From contig NZ_CP107030.1 in assembly GCF_027474825.1 (NCBI RefSeq), positions 4,406,001 to 4,470,000 of the forward strand: a DNA stretch of 64,000 bases, read 5' to 3'. Every line of letters begins with the position of its first letter. Within the stretch, counting starts at the first letter, position 1. Origin of the DNA: Maribacter halichondriae (GTDB lineage: Bacteria > Bacteroidota > Bacteroidia > Flavobacteriales > Flavobacteriaceae). The notes beneath the pieces were generated by a model. That model made no database searches, had not been told where the DNA came from, and saw nothing but the letters and a program-made list of their open reading frames with translations. Shown here piece after piece: positions 42,815 through 55,120 of the stretch. The translations under genes and the position numbers were made by a program.

Positions 42815-44359
42815 TTAGCGGGTAAGTGCCAAGGATTTTTCACGAATAATCTGTGCCACGGGTTTGTTCTCTAAATGGCTCTCGAGCCAAGAAATGATAT
42901 CAAGATATAGAAACGCCCTTTTCTCGTAGGGATGGTCTTCATATTTTTTCAGCTCGGTATGCAGTTTTTTGAACTCGTCTTGCAGTTCATGGGGATAGAT
43001 ATTTCCAAGGTTTCGTAAGAACTTTATCATCTCGCGCTGAACAGCGTGCAAATCGTTCATTTTGAGCAGGAATTTATAGGTGCTTTTCAACTGAACTTCC
43101 AGATGATAGTCCATACCCGCCTCATAATGCGCCACTAAGCTTAATACCCTAGCAAAGCACATAAGGTCTTCACGCATTTTCAGATTCTTGTTATTTATAA
43201 TTTTCTTCAGATAAACGATACAGTTTTTATTGTCTCCATTACCAAAATACAGACAAGCGATTTTATAATAGAGCACCATAATGTGATGGGCGTCGATACG
43301 ATCCTTATGTTTATTGATTCCGTATTCGACAATTCGAACGAGATAAAGCCCTTTGGCAAAAGTGCCTTCCAAAAAATGCTGGTTCAGGCGATTGGCATTG
43401 ATATAAAGAAAACTCAATGAGGCGATATTATCATTTTTAGGAAAGTCCTTACTTTCAACTACCATTTCCAATTTATTAAGTGTTTCTTTAAATTGAGAGG
43501 CATAACGTACATAAAACAAAGATTCTAACAAATAATGATTTCCTTTTAAAAAGAATACCGGATTCAGTTGAATCATATCTTTATGCTCATAGAATAAATC
43601 GACCCACTTACTAGAATATCTGTAACACGATAAGAAGTCTTGAATTAAAAAACTGTACCATAAATGGGCTTTGTATAACCATAGTTTTTCACGAAAACCT
43701 AGCTCTTCAATTTTGTATTTTGGAAGGTGTTTTTCAAAATATTTAGTGACCTTTTGGTAGTCTTTATCATTCTGCACATAACCTATTTTCAACATCATTC
43801 CATACAACTGCAACGAAAGATTCGAAAGCTTGCTCGTTATAACATTTTGAGCCGATAACTCTTTGGCCTGAATTGCCAATTCATCAGCTCGATCGGGAAT
43901 ACTTCTAGTAATATACTGTGTTTCAATAAGCTTTTCGAGTTCCACGATTTCATAGGCCACATTTTTTTCCTCGTTTTCAATGGCCACGGATTTGGCCTTG
44001 TCCAAAATTTTCAAACTCTGCTTGTACAATCCTTTTTGATAAAGGATGGTTGCAAAATCCAATTGCTCGCGAATCTGAACTCGAATGTTCTGGTTTACAG
44101 GATTTAAACGTAAGCTCACTAAAATTTGTTTGTAGAGGTGCGCCTTAAGGTTCGATAGTTGAGCTTTCTTTACAATTCCGCTGCCCAAAATCACCTTTTC
44201 ATCATAGTTTTTGATTTTGTCCAACAGATTGAAAAGTGCTAAAAATTTCGCATCGGTGTTTACCCCCAAACGCCCAACATACAGTTTAAACTGCCTTTTC
44301 TCAGACTTTGAAAGTGACTTTACCAGAACGAACAAGGCGTCTTTATGCGCATTTGTCAT
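42815..44359 (-). CDS. Helical TPR-like cytoplasmic protein, unknown
   Basis: 514 residues, almost all helical, with TPR-like helix pairs such as LYKQSLKILDKAKSVAIENE and FGNGDNKNCIVYLKKIINNK; no signal peptide. The N-terminus MTNAHKDALFVLVKSLSKSE, KRQFKLYVGRLG is conserved among Flavobacteriia. No catalytic motif; probably a protein-interaction scaffold. Divergent from leuA with a promoter-bearing interval between. Confidence 0.7.
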   Translation of the reverse strand: MTNAHKDALFVLVKSLSKSEKRQFKLYVGRLGVNTDAKFLALFNLLDKIKNYDEKVILGSGIVKKAQLSNLKAHLYKQILVSLRLNPVNQNIRVQIREQLDFATILYQKGLYKQSLKILDKAKSVAIENEEKNVAYEIVELEKLIETQYITRSIPDRADELAIQAKELSAQNVITSKLSNLSLQLYGMMLKIGYVQNDKDYQKVTKYFEKHLPKYKIEELGFREKLWLYKAHLWYSFLIQDFLSCYRYSSKWVDLFYEHKDMIQLNPVFFLKGNHYLLESLFYVRYASQFKETLNKLEMVVESKDFPKNDNIASLSFLYINANRLNQHFLEGTFAKGLYLVRIVEYGINKHKDRIDAHHIMVLYYKIACLYFGNGDNKNCIVYLKKIINNKNLKMREDLMCFARVLSLVAHYEAGMDYHLEVQLKSTYKFLLKMNDLHAVQREMIKFLRNLGNIYPHELQDEFKKLHTELKKYEDHPYEKRAFLYLDIISWLESHLENKPVAQIIREKSLALTR

Positions 44360-44440
44360 CGTAAAAAATAGAGTTTAAGTGGTTGTTATTCAATAGGTTA
44401 ATTCGTTCAAAAAGTACATCGACGTTGTAAATGAATGACC

Positions 44441-44448
44441 TATTTTTG
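44441..44448 (+). promoter_or_regulatory. Candidate -7 box for leuA operon
   Basis: TATTTTTG matches TAnnTTTG exactly, 58 bp upstream of the leuA ATG. TTG at 44425-44427 is spaced roughly as a -33 element. It lies in the divergent interval between leuA and the TPR-like gene. Confidence 0.5.
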
Positions 44449-44506
44449 TATTGTTCACCTTAGTGGAACTATCTTCGTAAAGACGAGTTAAAACTACGTA
44501 AATATA

Positions 44507-45679
44507 ATGAGCAAAGATATAGTACAAATTTTTGACACCACCCTTCGAGATGGAGAGCAAGTACCGGGCTGTAAGTTGGATACGGCACAGAAACTGGTCA
44601 TTGCACAACGCTTGGATGAATTAGGGGTGGATATCATAGAAGCTGGTTTTCCGATTTCAAGTCCCGGGGATTTTACATCCGTAGACGAAATTTCGAAAAT
44701 AGTAAAAAACGCTACGGTCTGCGGACTTACCCGTGCGGTTAAAAAGGATATCGAAGTAGCTGCCGAGGCACTAAAAAATGCTAAAAGACCTAGAATACAT
44801 ACTGGTATCGGAACTTCAGACTCTCATATCAAATATAAATTCAATTCAAATCGCGAGGCGATTATCGAACGGGCCGTAGAGGCCGTTAGCTATGCCAAAA
44901 AATTTGTGGAGGATGTGGAATTCTATGCGGAAGATGCCGGCCGTACGGACAACGACTTCTTGGCAAGGGTTTGCGAAGCTGTCATCAAGGCAGGTGCCAC
45001 AGTGCTCAATATTCCAGATACAACAGGATATTGTCTGCCGGAAGAATATGGCGCCAAGATGAAGTACCTCAAAGAAAATGTAACCGGAATACACAAGGCG
45101 ATCTTATCGTGTCACTGCCATAACGATTTGGGTTTGGCTACGGCAAATTCCATTGCCGGTGTTATCCATGGAGCAAGACAAATTGAATGTACGATAAACG
45201 GTCTTGGGGAACGAGCCGGAAACACTTCTTTGGAAGAAGTGGTCATGATATTACGACAACATCCTGACCTAGGGTTGGACACCAACATAAATAGTCGTTT
45301 ACTGTACGATACAAGTCAAATGGTATCCCAAAAAATGGGAGTAATGGTACAACCGAATAAGGCCATTGTGGGTGCCAATGCTTTTGCGCACAGTTCGGGC
45401 ATACATCAAGATGGGGTCATCAAAAATAGGGAGACCTATGAAATCATCGATCCTGCCGACGTAGGTGTAACGGAATCATCTATTGTACTTACCGCGCGTA
45501 GCGGAAGGGCCGCGTTGGCGTATAGGGCCAAAAAAGTGGGATATGAATTGACGAAAGTACAATTAGACGTGGTCTATCAAGAATTCTTGGACTATGCCGA
45601 TCGTAAAAAAGAGGTTATGGACGAGGATATTCACGAAATCGTTGATTCGAGCCAAATCAATATCGAAAGTCTTACCTAA
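44507..45679 (+). CDS. leuA: 2-isopropylmalate synthase (short form)
   Basis: 390-residue DRE-TIM enzyme condensing acetyl-CoA with alpha-ketoisovalerate, first step of leucine synthesis. [20 protein letters not shown] (metal site), [20 protein letters not shown] and [20 protein letters not shown] are intact. It lacks the LeuA C-terminal allosteric domain of 500-residue forms, as is usual in Flavobacteriia. The stop overlaps the leuB ATG by one base (TAATG), showing translational coupling. Confidence 0.95.
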   Translation: MSKDIVQIFDTTLRDGEQVPGCKLDTAQKLVIAQRLDELGVDIIEAGFPISSPGDFTSVDEISKIVKNATVCGLTRAVKKDIEVAAEALKNAKRPRIHTGIGTSDSHIKYKFNSNREAIIERAVEAVSYAKKFVEDVEFYAEDAGRTDNDFLARVCEAVIKAGATVLNIPDTTGYCLPEEYGAKMKYLKENVTGIHKAILSCHCHNDLGLATANSIAGVIHGARQIECTINGLGERAGNTSLEEVVMILRQHPDLGLDTNINSRLLYDTSQMVSQKMGVMVQPNKAIVGANAFAHSSGIHQDGVIKNRETYEIIDPADVGVTESSIVLTARSGRAALAYRAKKVGYELTKVQLDVVYQEFLDYADRKKEVMDEDIHEIVDSSQINIESLT

Positions 45680-46795
45680 TGCATCTGAAAATTGCCCTGT
45701 TGGGCGGGGACGGAATAGGTCCCGAGGTTTTGGAACAAGCGGTCAAGAGCCTTCGGTCCGTTGGTGAGACCTATGGTCATACATTCACCTTCACAAAAGC
45801 TTCCGTAGGGGCCGATGCGATGAAAGCTGACGGAAATCCGTTACCTGAAAAGACACTAAAAATCTGTAGGGATTCAGACGCCATTTTATTCGGGGCTATA
45901 GGGGCCCTTGAATATGACAACGACCCTAATGCCCGAGTACGGCCTGAACAGGGTTTATTAAAATTGAGAAAAGAATTGGGCCTCTTCGCCAATATTCGTC
46001 CCGTAAAAGTATTCCATCATTTTATTCCGGGTTCCCCTTGAAGGAAAATGTGATCAAAGGCACCGATTTTGTAATCTTCCGTGAATTAACCAGTGGTATC
46101 TATTTCAGCGATAAACGCTTGAGTGAAGATGGTAGTCATGCCACCGATTTGTGTGAATATTCCGAAAAAGAAATTAGCCGTATTACCCATTTGGCCTTTA
46201 AGGCGGCCAAAAAAAGAAAAAGAAGCTTACGCTTGTTGATAAGGCCAATGTACTGGAAACTTCCCGATTGTGGCGCAGAACGGTCATGAACATCGGCAAA
46301 AGTTACCCGGAGGTTGAATTGGATTGTCTTTATATCGATAAAGCCACTACACAGATGGTGTTAAACCCCAGTCAGTTCGATGTTATTCTAACCGACAATA
46401 TGTTCGGGGATATTCTGAACGATCAAGCAAGCGCCCTATTGGGTTCCACGGGAATACTGCCATCCGCTTCTATTGGTACCGAGAATGCTATGTTCGAACC
46501 GGTACATGGATCCTACCCGCAGGCCAAAGGGAAAAATATTGCCAATCCAGTAGCCGCTATTCTAAGTGCCGCCTTATTACTACAACATTTTGGTCTTGAG
46601 GAGGAATCAAATGCCGTGGTTTCGTCCGTATTGCTTTCGTTCAACAAAAAAGTGGTGACTTCCGATATTTTAGGAAGCAGTAAGTACGGCACCAATTATG
46701 TTGGGGATTATATTTCCGATAACATCGTCGATTCGGACGATATTCTGACCATGAACGACGAAAATATTTGGTTGGGGAAATCTACGATTATCTAA
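45679..46795 (+). CDS. leuB: 3-isopropylmalate dehydrogenase (two frameshifts)
   Basis: Joined protein of about 372 residues catalysing oxidative decarboxylation of 3-isopropylmalate. [20 protein letters not shown] (NAD site), GALEYDNDPNARVRPEQGLL, LGLFANIRPVKVF, FRELTSGIYFSD, VDKANVLETSRLWRRTV, and LTDNMFGDILNDQASALLGS (metal Asp) are present. Breaks: CCCC 46034-46037 one base short, and AAAAA 46217-46221 one A short (restores KKLTLVDKANVLETSRLWRR). Loss of this essential step together with intact leuA is unlikely, so sequence error is the better explanation. Confidence 0.92.
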
Positions 46796-46807
46796 ACTTT
46801 CAAAACA

Positions 46808-48031
46808 TTATTCCGACAAAAGTTGTTTTAAGAATTCGTCAAACTCCGTTTGAAATTCTATATATTTTTCTCCTGTGGCAGGGCCGTTAAATCCGGTATG
46901 TATTTTTCTAACTTCGCCTTTTTTGTCAATGAATATCGTCGTAGGATAAGAAAGCACGTGGTTCAACATAGGTAGCTTCCCTTGCGCCTTATCCTTATCG
47001 GATGTGCCATACTGTGCCAAAAGAATGGGGTATTTCACTCCTATTCTGTCCTTGAGTCGTTCTATACTTTTAAAGGCTCCTTCCGGTGTTTTGGCATATT
47101 CAAAGGCCAAGGCAACAACTTCCAAATCTTCATTCGGATTTTTGGTAAGATAATTCACAAAGAACTTGGTCTCGTCGAGACAATTGGGGCACCAAGTTCC
47201 CATAATCTGAACGAGAACAACTTTGCTTTTAAATCTATCATCATCGAGCGAAACAATGTTACCGGAAGCATCATGAAATGAGAAGGCAAACTTATTATAG
47301 CCTTCTTTCAAAAAAGTCAAGGAATCTTCACTGGGCAGCTCAAAATTATCGTTTCGCTTTGCCGTAAATGGTTCTTTTGAATGATTGCCCGAATAAAATA
47401 TACCATTCATGGTACTATCTAATACTTGCGCGGTAAATAAAAAGGCATGGGCTCCATCGAAGGCGGATATTTTTAACGAATCCCCATCCATAACGCCATC
47501 CAAATAGCGATAATCCCCTGTAGTGGTTCTAAAGGTTCCGGTGACTTTGCTTCCCACTTGGGCAAAAATACCTTTGGCCATATAGGCATCATCCGTTCCA
47601 CCGTTGAATTCAGCCTCCCAAATTCCGGAAACATTGGCAGTCGCTTTATTTTTGACCCTAAAACGCTCCGCTTTACCAAAAGTGGCCGTAAACGGAACGA
47701 TTCTGTCAAGGCTTTCTTTGATGAATTTTCCCTCAATCTTGTTCTCGCTAAAAGTTCCCGCGAGATAACCTTCGAAAACTGGGGTACGGATCATAATAGA
47801 ATCTCCATTAATCTTCAGCTCATCCACCAAAATTACCTCTTCCGCGTTATAGATTTCCATGGAGAATCGTTCTGCGGTACTTTTCATTAATTTAAAATTA
47901 AAGGGCAGTATTTCATTGTCCATGACTTCAAGTTCGGCTACCCAAACACCCTCAGAGGGCAATACTTTTTTTCGTTCTTCACAAGAAAATAGAAAAAGTA
48001 AAGAAAGTGTGAATAGGGATAATTTCTTCAT
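46808..48031 (-). CDS. TlpA-family thiol-disulfide lipoprotein
   Basis: About 407 residues from ATG 48031, giving the lipoprotein signal MKKLSLFTLSLLFLFSCEER. After an N-terminal beta-rich domain (about residues 20-230), the C-terminal thioredoxin fold shows SKVVLVQIMGTWCPNCLDET with the CxxC pair CPNC, and cis-Pro in HVLSYPTTIFIDKKGEVRKI. It is a predicted periplasmic oxidoreductase. Extra upstream residues lack a signal and are rejected. Confidence 0.88.
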   Translation of the reverse strand: MKKLSLFTLSLLFLFSCEERKKVLPSEGVWVAELEVMDNEILPFNFKLMKSTAERFSMEIYNAEEVILVDELKINGDSIMIRTPVFEGYLAGTFSENKIEGKFIKESLDRIVPFTATFGKAERFRVKNKATANVSGIWEAEFNGGTDDAYMAKGIFAQVGSKVTGTFRTTTGDYRYLDGVMDGDSLKISAFDGAHAFLFTAQVLDSTMNGIFYSGNHSKEPFTAKRNDNFELPSEDSLTFLKEGYNKFAFSFHDASGNIVSLDDDRFKSKVVLVQIMGTWCPNCLDETKFFVNYLTKNPNEDLEVVALAFEYAKTPEGAFKSIERLKDRIGVKYPILLAQYGTSDKDKAQGKLPMLNHVLSYPTTIFIDKKGEVRKIHTGFNGPATGEKYIEFQTEFDEFLKQLLSE

Positions 48032-48153
48032 CGGTGGTCTTTTGATAAATTCTATCGAATTAGGAGTTCGAAATTTACAATAAAAAATATCAGGCCTATC
48101 CCTATTAATGTCTTCTGGCATTGTTTTATCTTTACGCCCTTTAAAACCTGACC

Positions 48154-50579
48154 ATGCACATTTCATACAATTGGCTAAAACAGTTTTTAAAACTGGATTG
48201 GGAGTCCGAAAGAACAGCGGAACTTTTAACCGATCTCGGTTTGGAAGTAGAGGGAGTATCCCCTTTCGAGTCAGTAAAGGGAGGATTAAAAGGGGTAGTC
48301 GTTGGCGAGGTTTTGACCTGTGAACAGCATCCCAATGCAGACCGTTTGAAACTGACTACGGTAGATATAGGAAACAAAGAGGTCGTTCAAATTGTCTGTG
48401 GGGCATCCAACGTCGCCAAAGGACAAAAAGTTCCTGTAGCGACCATTGGAACAGTTTTATTTAGTGCGGAAGGCGAACCGTTTACCATCAAAAAAGGAAA
48501 AATTCGAGGCGAAGAAAGTCATGGTATGATTTGTGCCGAAGACGAATTAGGCATGGGAGAAGACCATGATGGCATCATGATATTGAGCGATGTGCTCAAA
48601 CCTGGCACACCGTGTGCCGAAGTTTTCGAAATCGAAAACGATGAGGTTTTCGAAATTGGCCTGACCCCCAACAGATCGGATGCCATGAGCCATTTCGGTA
48701 TCGCACGTGACCTTAAGGCCGGACTTCAGCAAAAGGAAATTTTCAAAGAGCTGATCACACCGCCGACCAGTCATTTTAACGTCGACAACCGCTCTTTGAA
48801 AATCGATGTTCATGTTGAAAAAAATACTCTTGCACCTCGCTATTGCGGAGTGACGTTGAGCAAATTAATCGTTCAAACTTCTCCACATTGGTTGCAGAAT
48901 CGATTAAGGGCCATTGGCATTCCCCAAAAAATAATTTGGTCGATGCCACGAATTATGTCCTGCATGAGTTAGGACAACCGTTGCATGCGTTCGATGCAGA
49001 TCGTATACACGGAAAAAAAATAATCGTAAAAACGATGCCCGGCGGCACCAAATTCATGACCCTCGATGGAGAGGAAAGAGAACTTCATGAAGAAGACTTG
49101 ATGATATGTGATGCCGAAAAACCCATGTGTATCGCCGGTGTTTTCGGTGGAATCTATTCCGGAGTTACCGAAGATACCACATCCATTTTTCTAGAAAGCG
49201 CTTATTTCGACCCCATCTCAATTCGCAAAACGGCCAAACGACACGGCTTGAACACCGATGCTTCGTTTCGTTTCGAACGCGGCATCGATATCGAGAATGT
49301 TGAATATAGTCTTAAAAGGGCCGCATTGTTGATCAAAGAGATTGCCGGGGGCGATATCACTTCCGACATCGTCGACCTCTATCCGAAAAAACAAAAGGAC
49401 ATAGAAGTTTTCTTGGGCTTCGATAAAATATATGGACTGGTAGGCCAAGAGATTCCCAAAGACATGATCAAGCGGATACTGGCCTCTCTCGAAATAAAAG
49501 TAAAAAATGTAACGGAATCGGGCATGGGACTTGTCGTACCCTCGTATCGAGTCGATGTAAAGCGACCTGTGGATGTTATCGAGGAAATATTGCGGGTCTA
49601 TGGATATAACAACATTGCCTTTAAGACAAAATTGAACGCATCCATTGCATCGGTTTCAAAGTTTGAGGATTACAAGGTGCAAAATGTTATCGGCAACCTT
49701 TTAGCCTCCAGAGGATTTTATGAAATCTTGACCAATAGCCTGACATCACCCGATTATTCGTCGCTTACAAGTAACAACGCAGCGAATGAAACAGTGGCCA
49801 TGTTGAATCCTCTGAGTGGAGATTTATCGGTTATGAGGCAGTCGATGCTTTTTACCGGATTGGAGGCCATTGCGTACAACAGCAATCGAAAAAACCAAGA
49901 TTTAAAGTTTTTCGAATTCGGTAACACCTATCATCACATGGGTGAAAAACGGGAAGAATACAAGCACTTGGCTCTGTATATTACGGGCAAACAGCATCGT
50001 GAAAGTTGGAAAAAAATTGAGGAAAAAACAGATTTCTTCTTTTTAAAAGCTATCGTAGAAAACGTATTGATCCGTCTGGGTATTTCAAATACGACTTCCG
50101 AGCCCCTTGAAGATGCCATCTATTCGGAAGGTCTTTCGCTGAACGTGAACAAAAATCAATTGGTCCGTTTTGGTGTCATCAAAAAAGCCACGGTCAAGCA
50201 TTTTGATATTAAGTCGGAAGTATTCTACGCCGAATTTGTTTGGGACAATGTTTTAAAGGTAGCCCAGAGCAACGAAATTGTCGTGAAGGACATTCCCAAA
50301 TATCCTGAAGTAAAAAGGGATTTGGCTCTTTTATTAGATGACAAAACTTCGTTCAAGGCTGTTCATGACTTGGCTTTTCAAACTGAAAAAAGACTTTTGC
50401 AGCATATTACCTTGTTCGATGTCTATACAGGAAAAAATCTCCCAGAAGGAAAAAAATCGTATGCGGTCGGCTTCTATTTACAAGATAAGAACGCCACGTT
50501 GACCGATACTCAAATCGATAAAATCATGAAGAAACTCCAGAATAGATTTGAAACGGAGTTGGGTGCTACTATAAGATAA
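48154..50579 (+). CDS. pheT: Phenylalanyl-tRNA synthetase beta chain (frameshifted)
   Basis: Joined protein of about 809 residues. MHISYNWLKQFLK starts the tRNA-binding (EMAP-like) N-domain with ERLKLTTVDIG-like segment ADRLKLTTVDIG. The B3/4 editing region includes GLTPNRSDAMSHFGIARDLK. The catalytic-like core and the C-terminal ferredoxin-fold anticodon domain (VKDIPKYPEVKRDLALLLDD) are intact. One base is missing in CCCC 48922-48925, restoring IPPKNNLVDATNYVLHELGQ. PheT is essential, so this break is very likely a sequence error, which supports the same reading for the others. Confidence 0.95.
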
Positions 50580-50583
50580 AACG

Positions 50584-51141
50584 TTATATTTTTTCAGGAA
50601 GGATTACACTATCGATCTCATGAATGACCCCGTTGCATTGATCCGCATCTGCCAATGTAATTCTGGCCGTATTGCCCTGTACATCTGTCAAGACTATATC
50701 AATACCGCTCATTGTCGCCACGATGTCATCGCCTTGAACGGTTGTAAAAGTGGCGGTACCGTTCCCTCTACACATCGCTTTCAATATTTTTGAAGCGGAG
50801 AGCTTACCAGCAACAATATGATAGGTCACAAGTTGATGCAATTTCTTCTTATTCTCAGGCTTTAAAAGTTCGGCAATCGCATTTTCGGACAGTTTTCCAA
50901 AAGCCAAGTCGGAAGGTGCAAAAATGGTATATGGACCTTCATAATCGAGCAAATCTTCGAGATCTGTAGCCCTTATGGCGGCAAGAAGGGTATTATAATT
51001 TTTTGAGCTTTCCGTATTCGCAATAATCGATTTCTCAGGGTCAGAAAGTACTTGGTCGAAACTGGTATTTCGGGTCTGGGCAAAAGTCAAAAAAGAAAAT
51101 AAAAGGAAATATAAGGCAATGGGGGATGCGGGGCGATGCAT
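50584..51141 (-). CDS. Fasciclin (FAS1) domain secreted protein
   Basis: 185 residues with the signal peptide MHRPASPIALYFLLFSFLTF ending near TFAQ. One FAS1 domain: YNTLLAAIRATDLEDLLDYE, the H1 motif YTIFAPSDLAFGKL and the H2 region LVTYHIVAGKLSASKIL, then NGVIHEIDSVILP. FAS1 proteins mediate cell adhesion or polysaccharide contact; the partner is unknown. It is convergent with pheT. Confidence 0.9.
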   Translation of the reverse strand: MHRPASPIALYFLLFSFLTFAQTRNTSFDQVLSDPEKSIIANTESSKNYNTLLAAIRATDLEDLLDYEGPYTIFAPSDLAFGKLSENAIAELLKPENKKKLHQLVTYHIVAGKLSASKILKAMCRGNGTATFTTVQGDDIVATMSGIDIVLTDVQGNTARITLADADQCNGVIHEIDSVILPEKI

Positions 51142-51346
51142 AAGTTCTCGTATTTGGGTGATTCAAAAAGTAAAAGGATCGACGAACGGTATGGGTTCTT
51201 CGGCAAGATACAGAATTTAGACCATGAGTGCTGTTAAGAGATTATGTCGTTGGTAGAAATTAACAAAAAATTAACAAGTATGGTTTTGGTTTAAAAAAAT
51301 GGTCTTTGTTTAAATCATTAACTTTGAAATGCTAAAGAAAAAGAAA

Positions 51347-52070
51347 ATGCTATTAAAAAAAACGAACATTCAAGAGCGACTTATTAAAGTTAGGGATAAT
51401 GATAAGGCCCATCAAGAGGAGCTGCTCGAACACATTAAAAAAAATCTTACAGGAAACCACGGTTCACCGAGAACGAATCGAAAAGAATATTTCCAGCGAC
51501 AAATCAACTCAAATAAACCTTTTTGATTTTGATTTGCTCGAAACTGAGCAAATCTTTCATATAGGACAAATTCAGCAAATTTGTATCGATTATCGATTGC
51601 GTTTTTTAGATTCAAAATATTTTAAAGGTGATATTCCGGCCGAAGCAATTTCAAAAATAAATGCCCTCGAAAAGTTGCATGACACTGAGGTGAAAGGCTT
51701 CAAAATCATAGCCCCCTCAAAACTTTTTAAACTCAAAGACAAGGATGACCCCTTGCTTTTCGCGCCTATGGGCAACGATTATTATTATCTAGTTCACAAA
51801 TGGGGAAATGACTTACATCCGTTGCGAAAATTATTGATGTGGCCCTTCAAAAGTATTGTCAACCTGACCCTTTTGGTTGTTCTTATCAGTTACTTGACAA
51901 CCTTATTGGTTCCCGACGGTCTTTTCTCTAAAAATAGCTCGACCAGCGAGTTCTGGATTATTTTCTTTTTTATGTTCAAATGCATCGCCTCAGTGGTCAT
52001 TTTCTACGGATTCGCCCTTGGCAAGAACTTTAGTCCGCAAATCTGGCGTAGCAAGTATTTTAATGCATAG
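51347..52070 (+). CDS. Uncharacterised protein with C-terminal membrane pair (frameshifted)
   Basis: Joined length about 241 residues. A charged helical N-terminus (KTNIQERLIKVRDNDKAHQE, then ERIEKNISSDKSTQINLFDF), a central conserved-looking part (ICIDYRLRFLDSKYFKGDIP, LLFAPMGNDYYYLVHKWGND) and two C-terminal helices (SIVNLTLLVVLISYLTTLLV; FFMFKCIASVVIFYGFALG). The eight-A run 51437-51444 carries a length error (+1 or -2) joining frames. A TAACTTTG box at 51319-51326 is too near ATG 51329, so ATG 51347 is preferred. Function unknown. Confidence 0.6.
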
Positions 52071-52103
52071 CATATAATTAACTCAAGACGAGTTCAATAA
52101 AAA

Positions 52104-52131
52104 AAGCATCCCGAACAATGTCGGGATGCTT
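52104..52131. terminator. Bidirectional terminator
   Basis: AAGCATCCCGA (52104-52114) pairs with TCGGGATGCTT (52121-52131). A run of A before and T-rich sequence after the stem allow termination of both convergent genes (51347-52070 and 52155-53273). Confidence 0.85.
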
Positions 52132-52154
52132 CTTTATAATCGTACTTCTCCATT

Positions 52155-53273
52155 CTATTTAACGTAAATGTCGTAAGGTATGCCATCTACATTGACATTG
52201 TCGATAAAGGCAGGTTCAGGTACTGGTTTTACCCGAAGCAAACCTCCTTTGGTGGTACTTCCTGCTTTTCGGTAACCAATAAGCATATAACCGTTCTTTT
52301 CATCGAAACCGACCATGGTGGTATCATCGATTTCAAATTCGAAATCGATTTGGTCTTCGGTCAAAAAGTTTTCATAGATATATAAAAAAGCGGTGTTCGA
52401 GGCGAAATCATAAATTGCAGGAACGTTGGCATGTTCACTTTCACCTGTAGGCGGTCTTTCGTAGTAAAGCTTTCCGTTAGCATCGAATTGCTCGGTGCTT
52501 GAATCCGCGAACTTAGGCTCTAGACCGCTTTGATAGTTGATATAGGTTTCACCGAAAGTTACAGGGTCCATTATAGTGTGTAAGGTGTCATAACTAATTA
52601 CCAGTTTTGCATCCTTATTTACAAAAATCTTTCGAACATCGAACCCTAAATTCATTTCATTGATAAGACCGTTACTAGCGAGGTCCATGACAGTTAAACC
52701 ATGCTCACCCGTTACCTCTTCGTCAAAATTCAAGATAAAAAGCCTGTTATTGGTAACGGCCAGTTCAACAGGATCCTTGCTTAAAGATACATCCGTTACC
52801 AAGGTGCCACTGGCATCAAGTACTCGGACAAAATGATCGGTCGTACTACCTTCATCAACGGAATAGGCTATGAAATATCCTGTGTCGGAATGCAAAACAG
52901 CTTTTGCGGTCAAATCACAACTTCCCAAGTCTGAGAAGACCTCAAACTTGTTAGAAGAATGACCGTTAAAATCATATTTGATAATTTCCCCTCCACAAGC
53001 TGTAGTCTCCTGATACATAGTAAGAACCGTCCCTTGTTTAAAGGTCGGCCGAGGCATTACCATTTCTTCAAAAGGGCTTTCGCCAGGATTGATGGTAAGT
53101 GTCTCAGAGGTCGCATTCAACGGCTGTGCCTTCAACAATCCGATGGAATTCACAAGCAGTGTATAATCGGCTTTCGATCCAGTTTCTTTGAGTGTTTCAC
53201 TACCATTTTCAGATTTGCTGCATCCGACGATAAGGCACACCAAAGCAAGGTACATAATTTTGTAGGTTTTCAT
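52155..53273 (-). CDS. Lipoprotein with beta-propeller-like repeats, unknown
   Basis: 372 residues; lipobox in MKTYKIMYLALVCLIVGCSK (Cys at 18). Repeated strand patterns such as FVRVLDASGTLVTDVSLSKD and GLTVMDLASNGLINEMNLGF suggest a six- or seven-bladed propeller or a similar surface protein. The Ser/Thr-rich spacer ENGSETLKETGSKADYT follows the lipid anchor. No enzymatic motif. Probably an outer-membrane or periplasmic binding lipoprotein; function unknown. Confidence 0.7.
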   Translation of the reverse strand: MKTYKIMYLALVCLIVGCSKSENGSETLKETGSKADYTLLVNSIGLLKAQPLNATSETLTINPGESPFEEMVMPRPTFKQGTVLTMYQETTACGGEIIKYDFNGHSSNKFEVFSDLGSCDLTAKAVLHSDTGYFIAYSVDEGSTTDHFVRVLDASGTLVTDVSLSKDPVELAVTNNRLFILNFDEEVTGEHGLTVMDLASNGLINEMNLGFDVRKIFVNKDAKLVISYDTLHTIMDPVTFGETYINYQSGLEPKFADSSTEQFDANGKLYYERPPTGESEHANVPAIYDFASNTAFLYIYENFLTEDQIDFEFEIDDTTMVGFDEKNGYMLIGYRKAGSTTKGGLLRVKPVPEPAFIDNVNVDGIPYDIYVK

Positions 53274-53300
53274 AATGTAAGAATTTGGGTTCTACTTACT

Positions 53301-54941
<1,641 letters not shown>

Positions 54942-55120
54942 TTAAATTTCGTGCAAAAATAAATAATTTGTATTCGAATCTCTAGGGAATGTCGATAATC
55001 TTTACCAAGCTGAAAATGGCTAACAAATCTTAACGCAACTGCCTTATTTTTAACGCACTATTAACAGCATGGCCTGTATGGGTTTCTTAATTTTGGTCGT
55101 TACATAGTAGATATTAGTCT

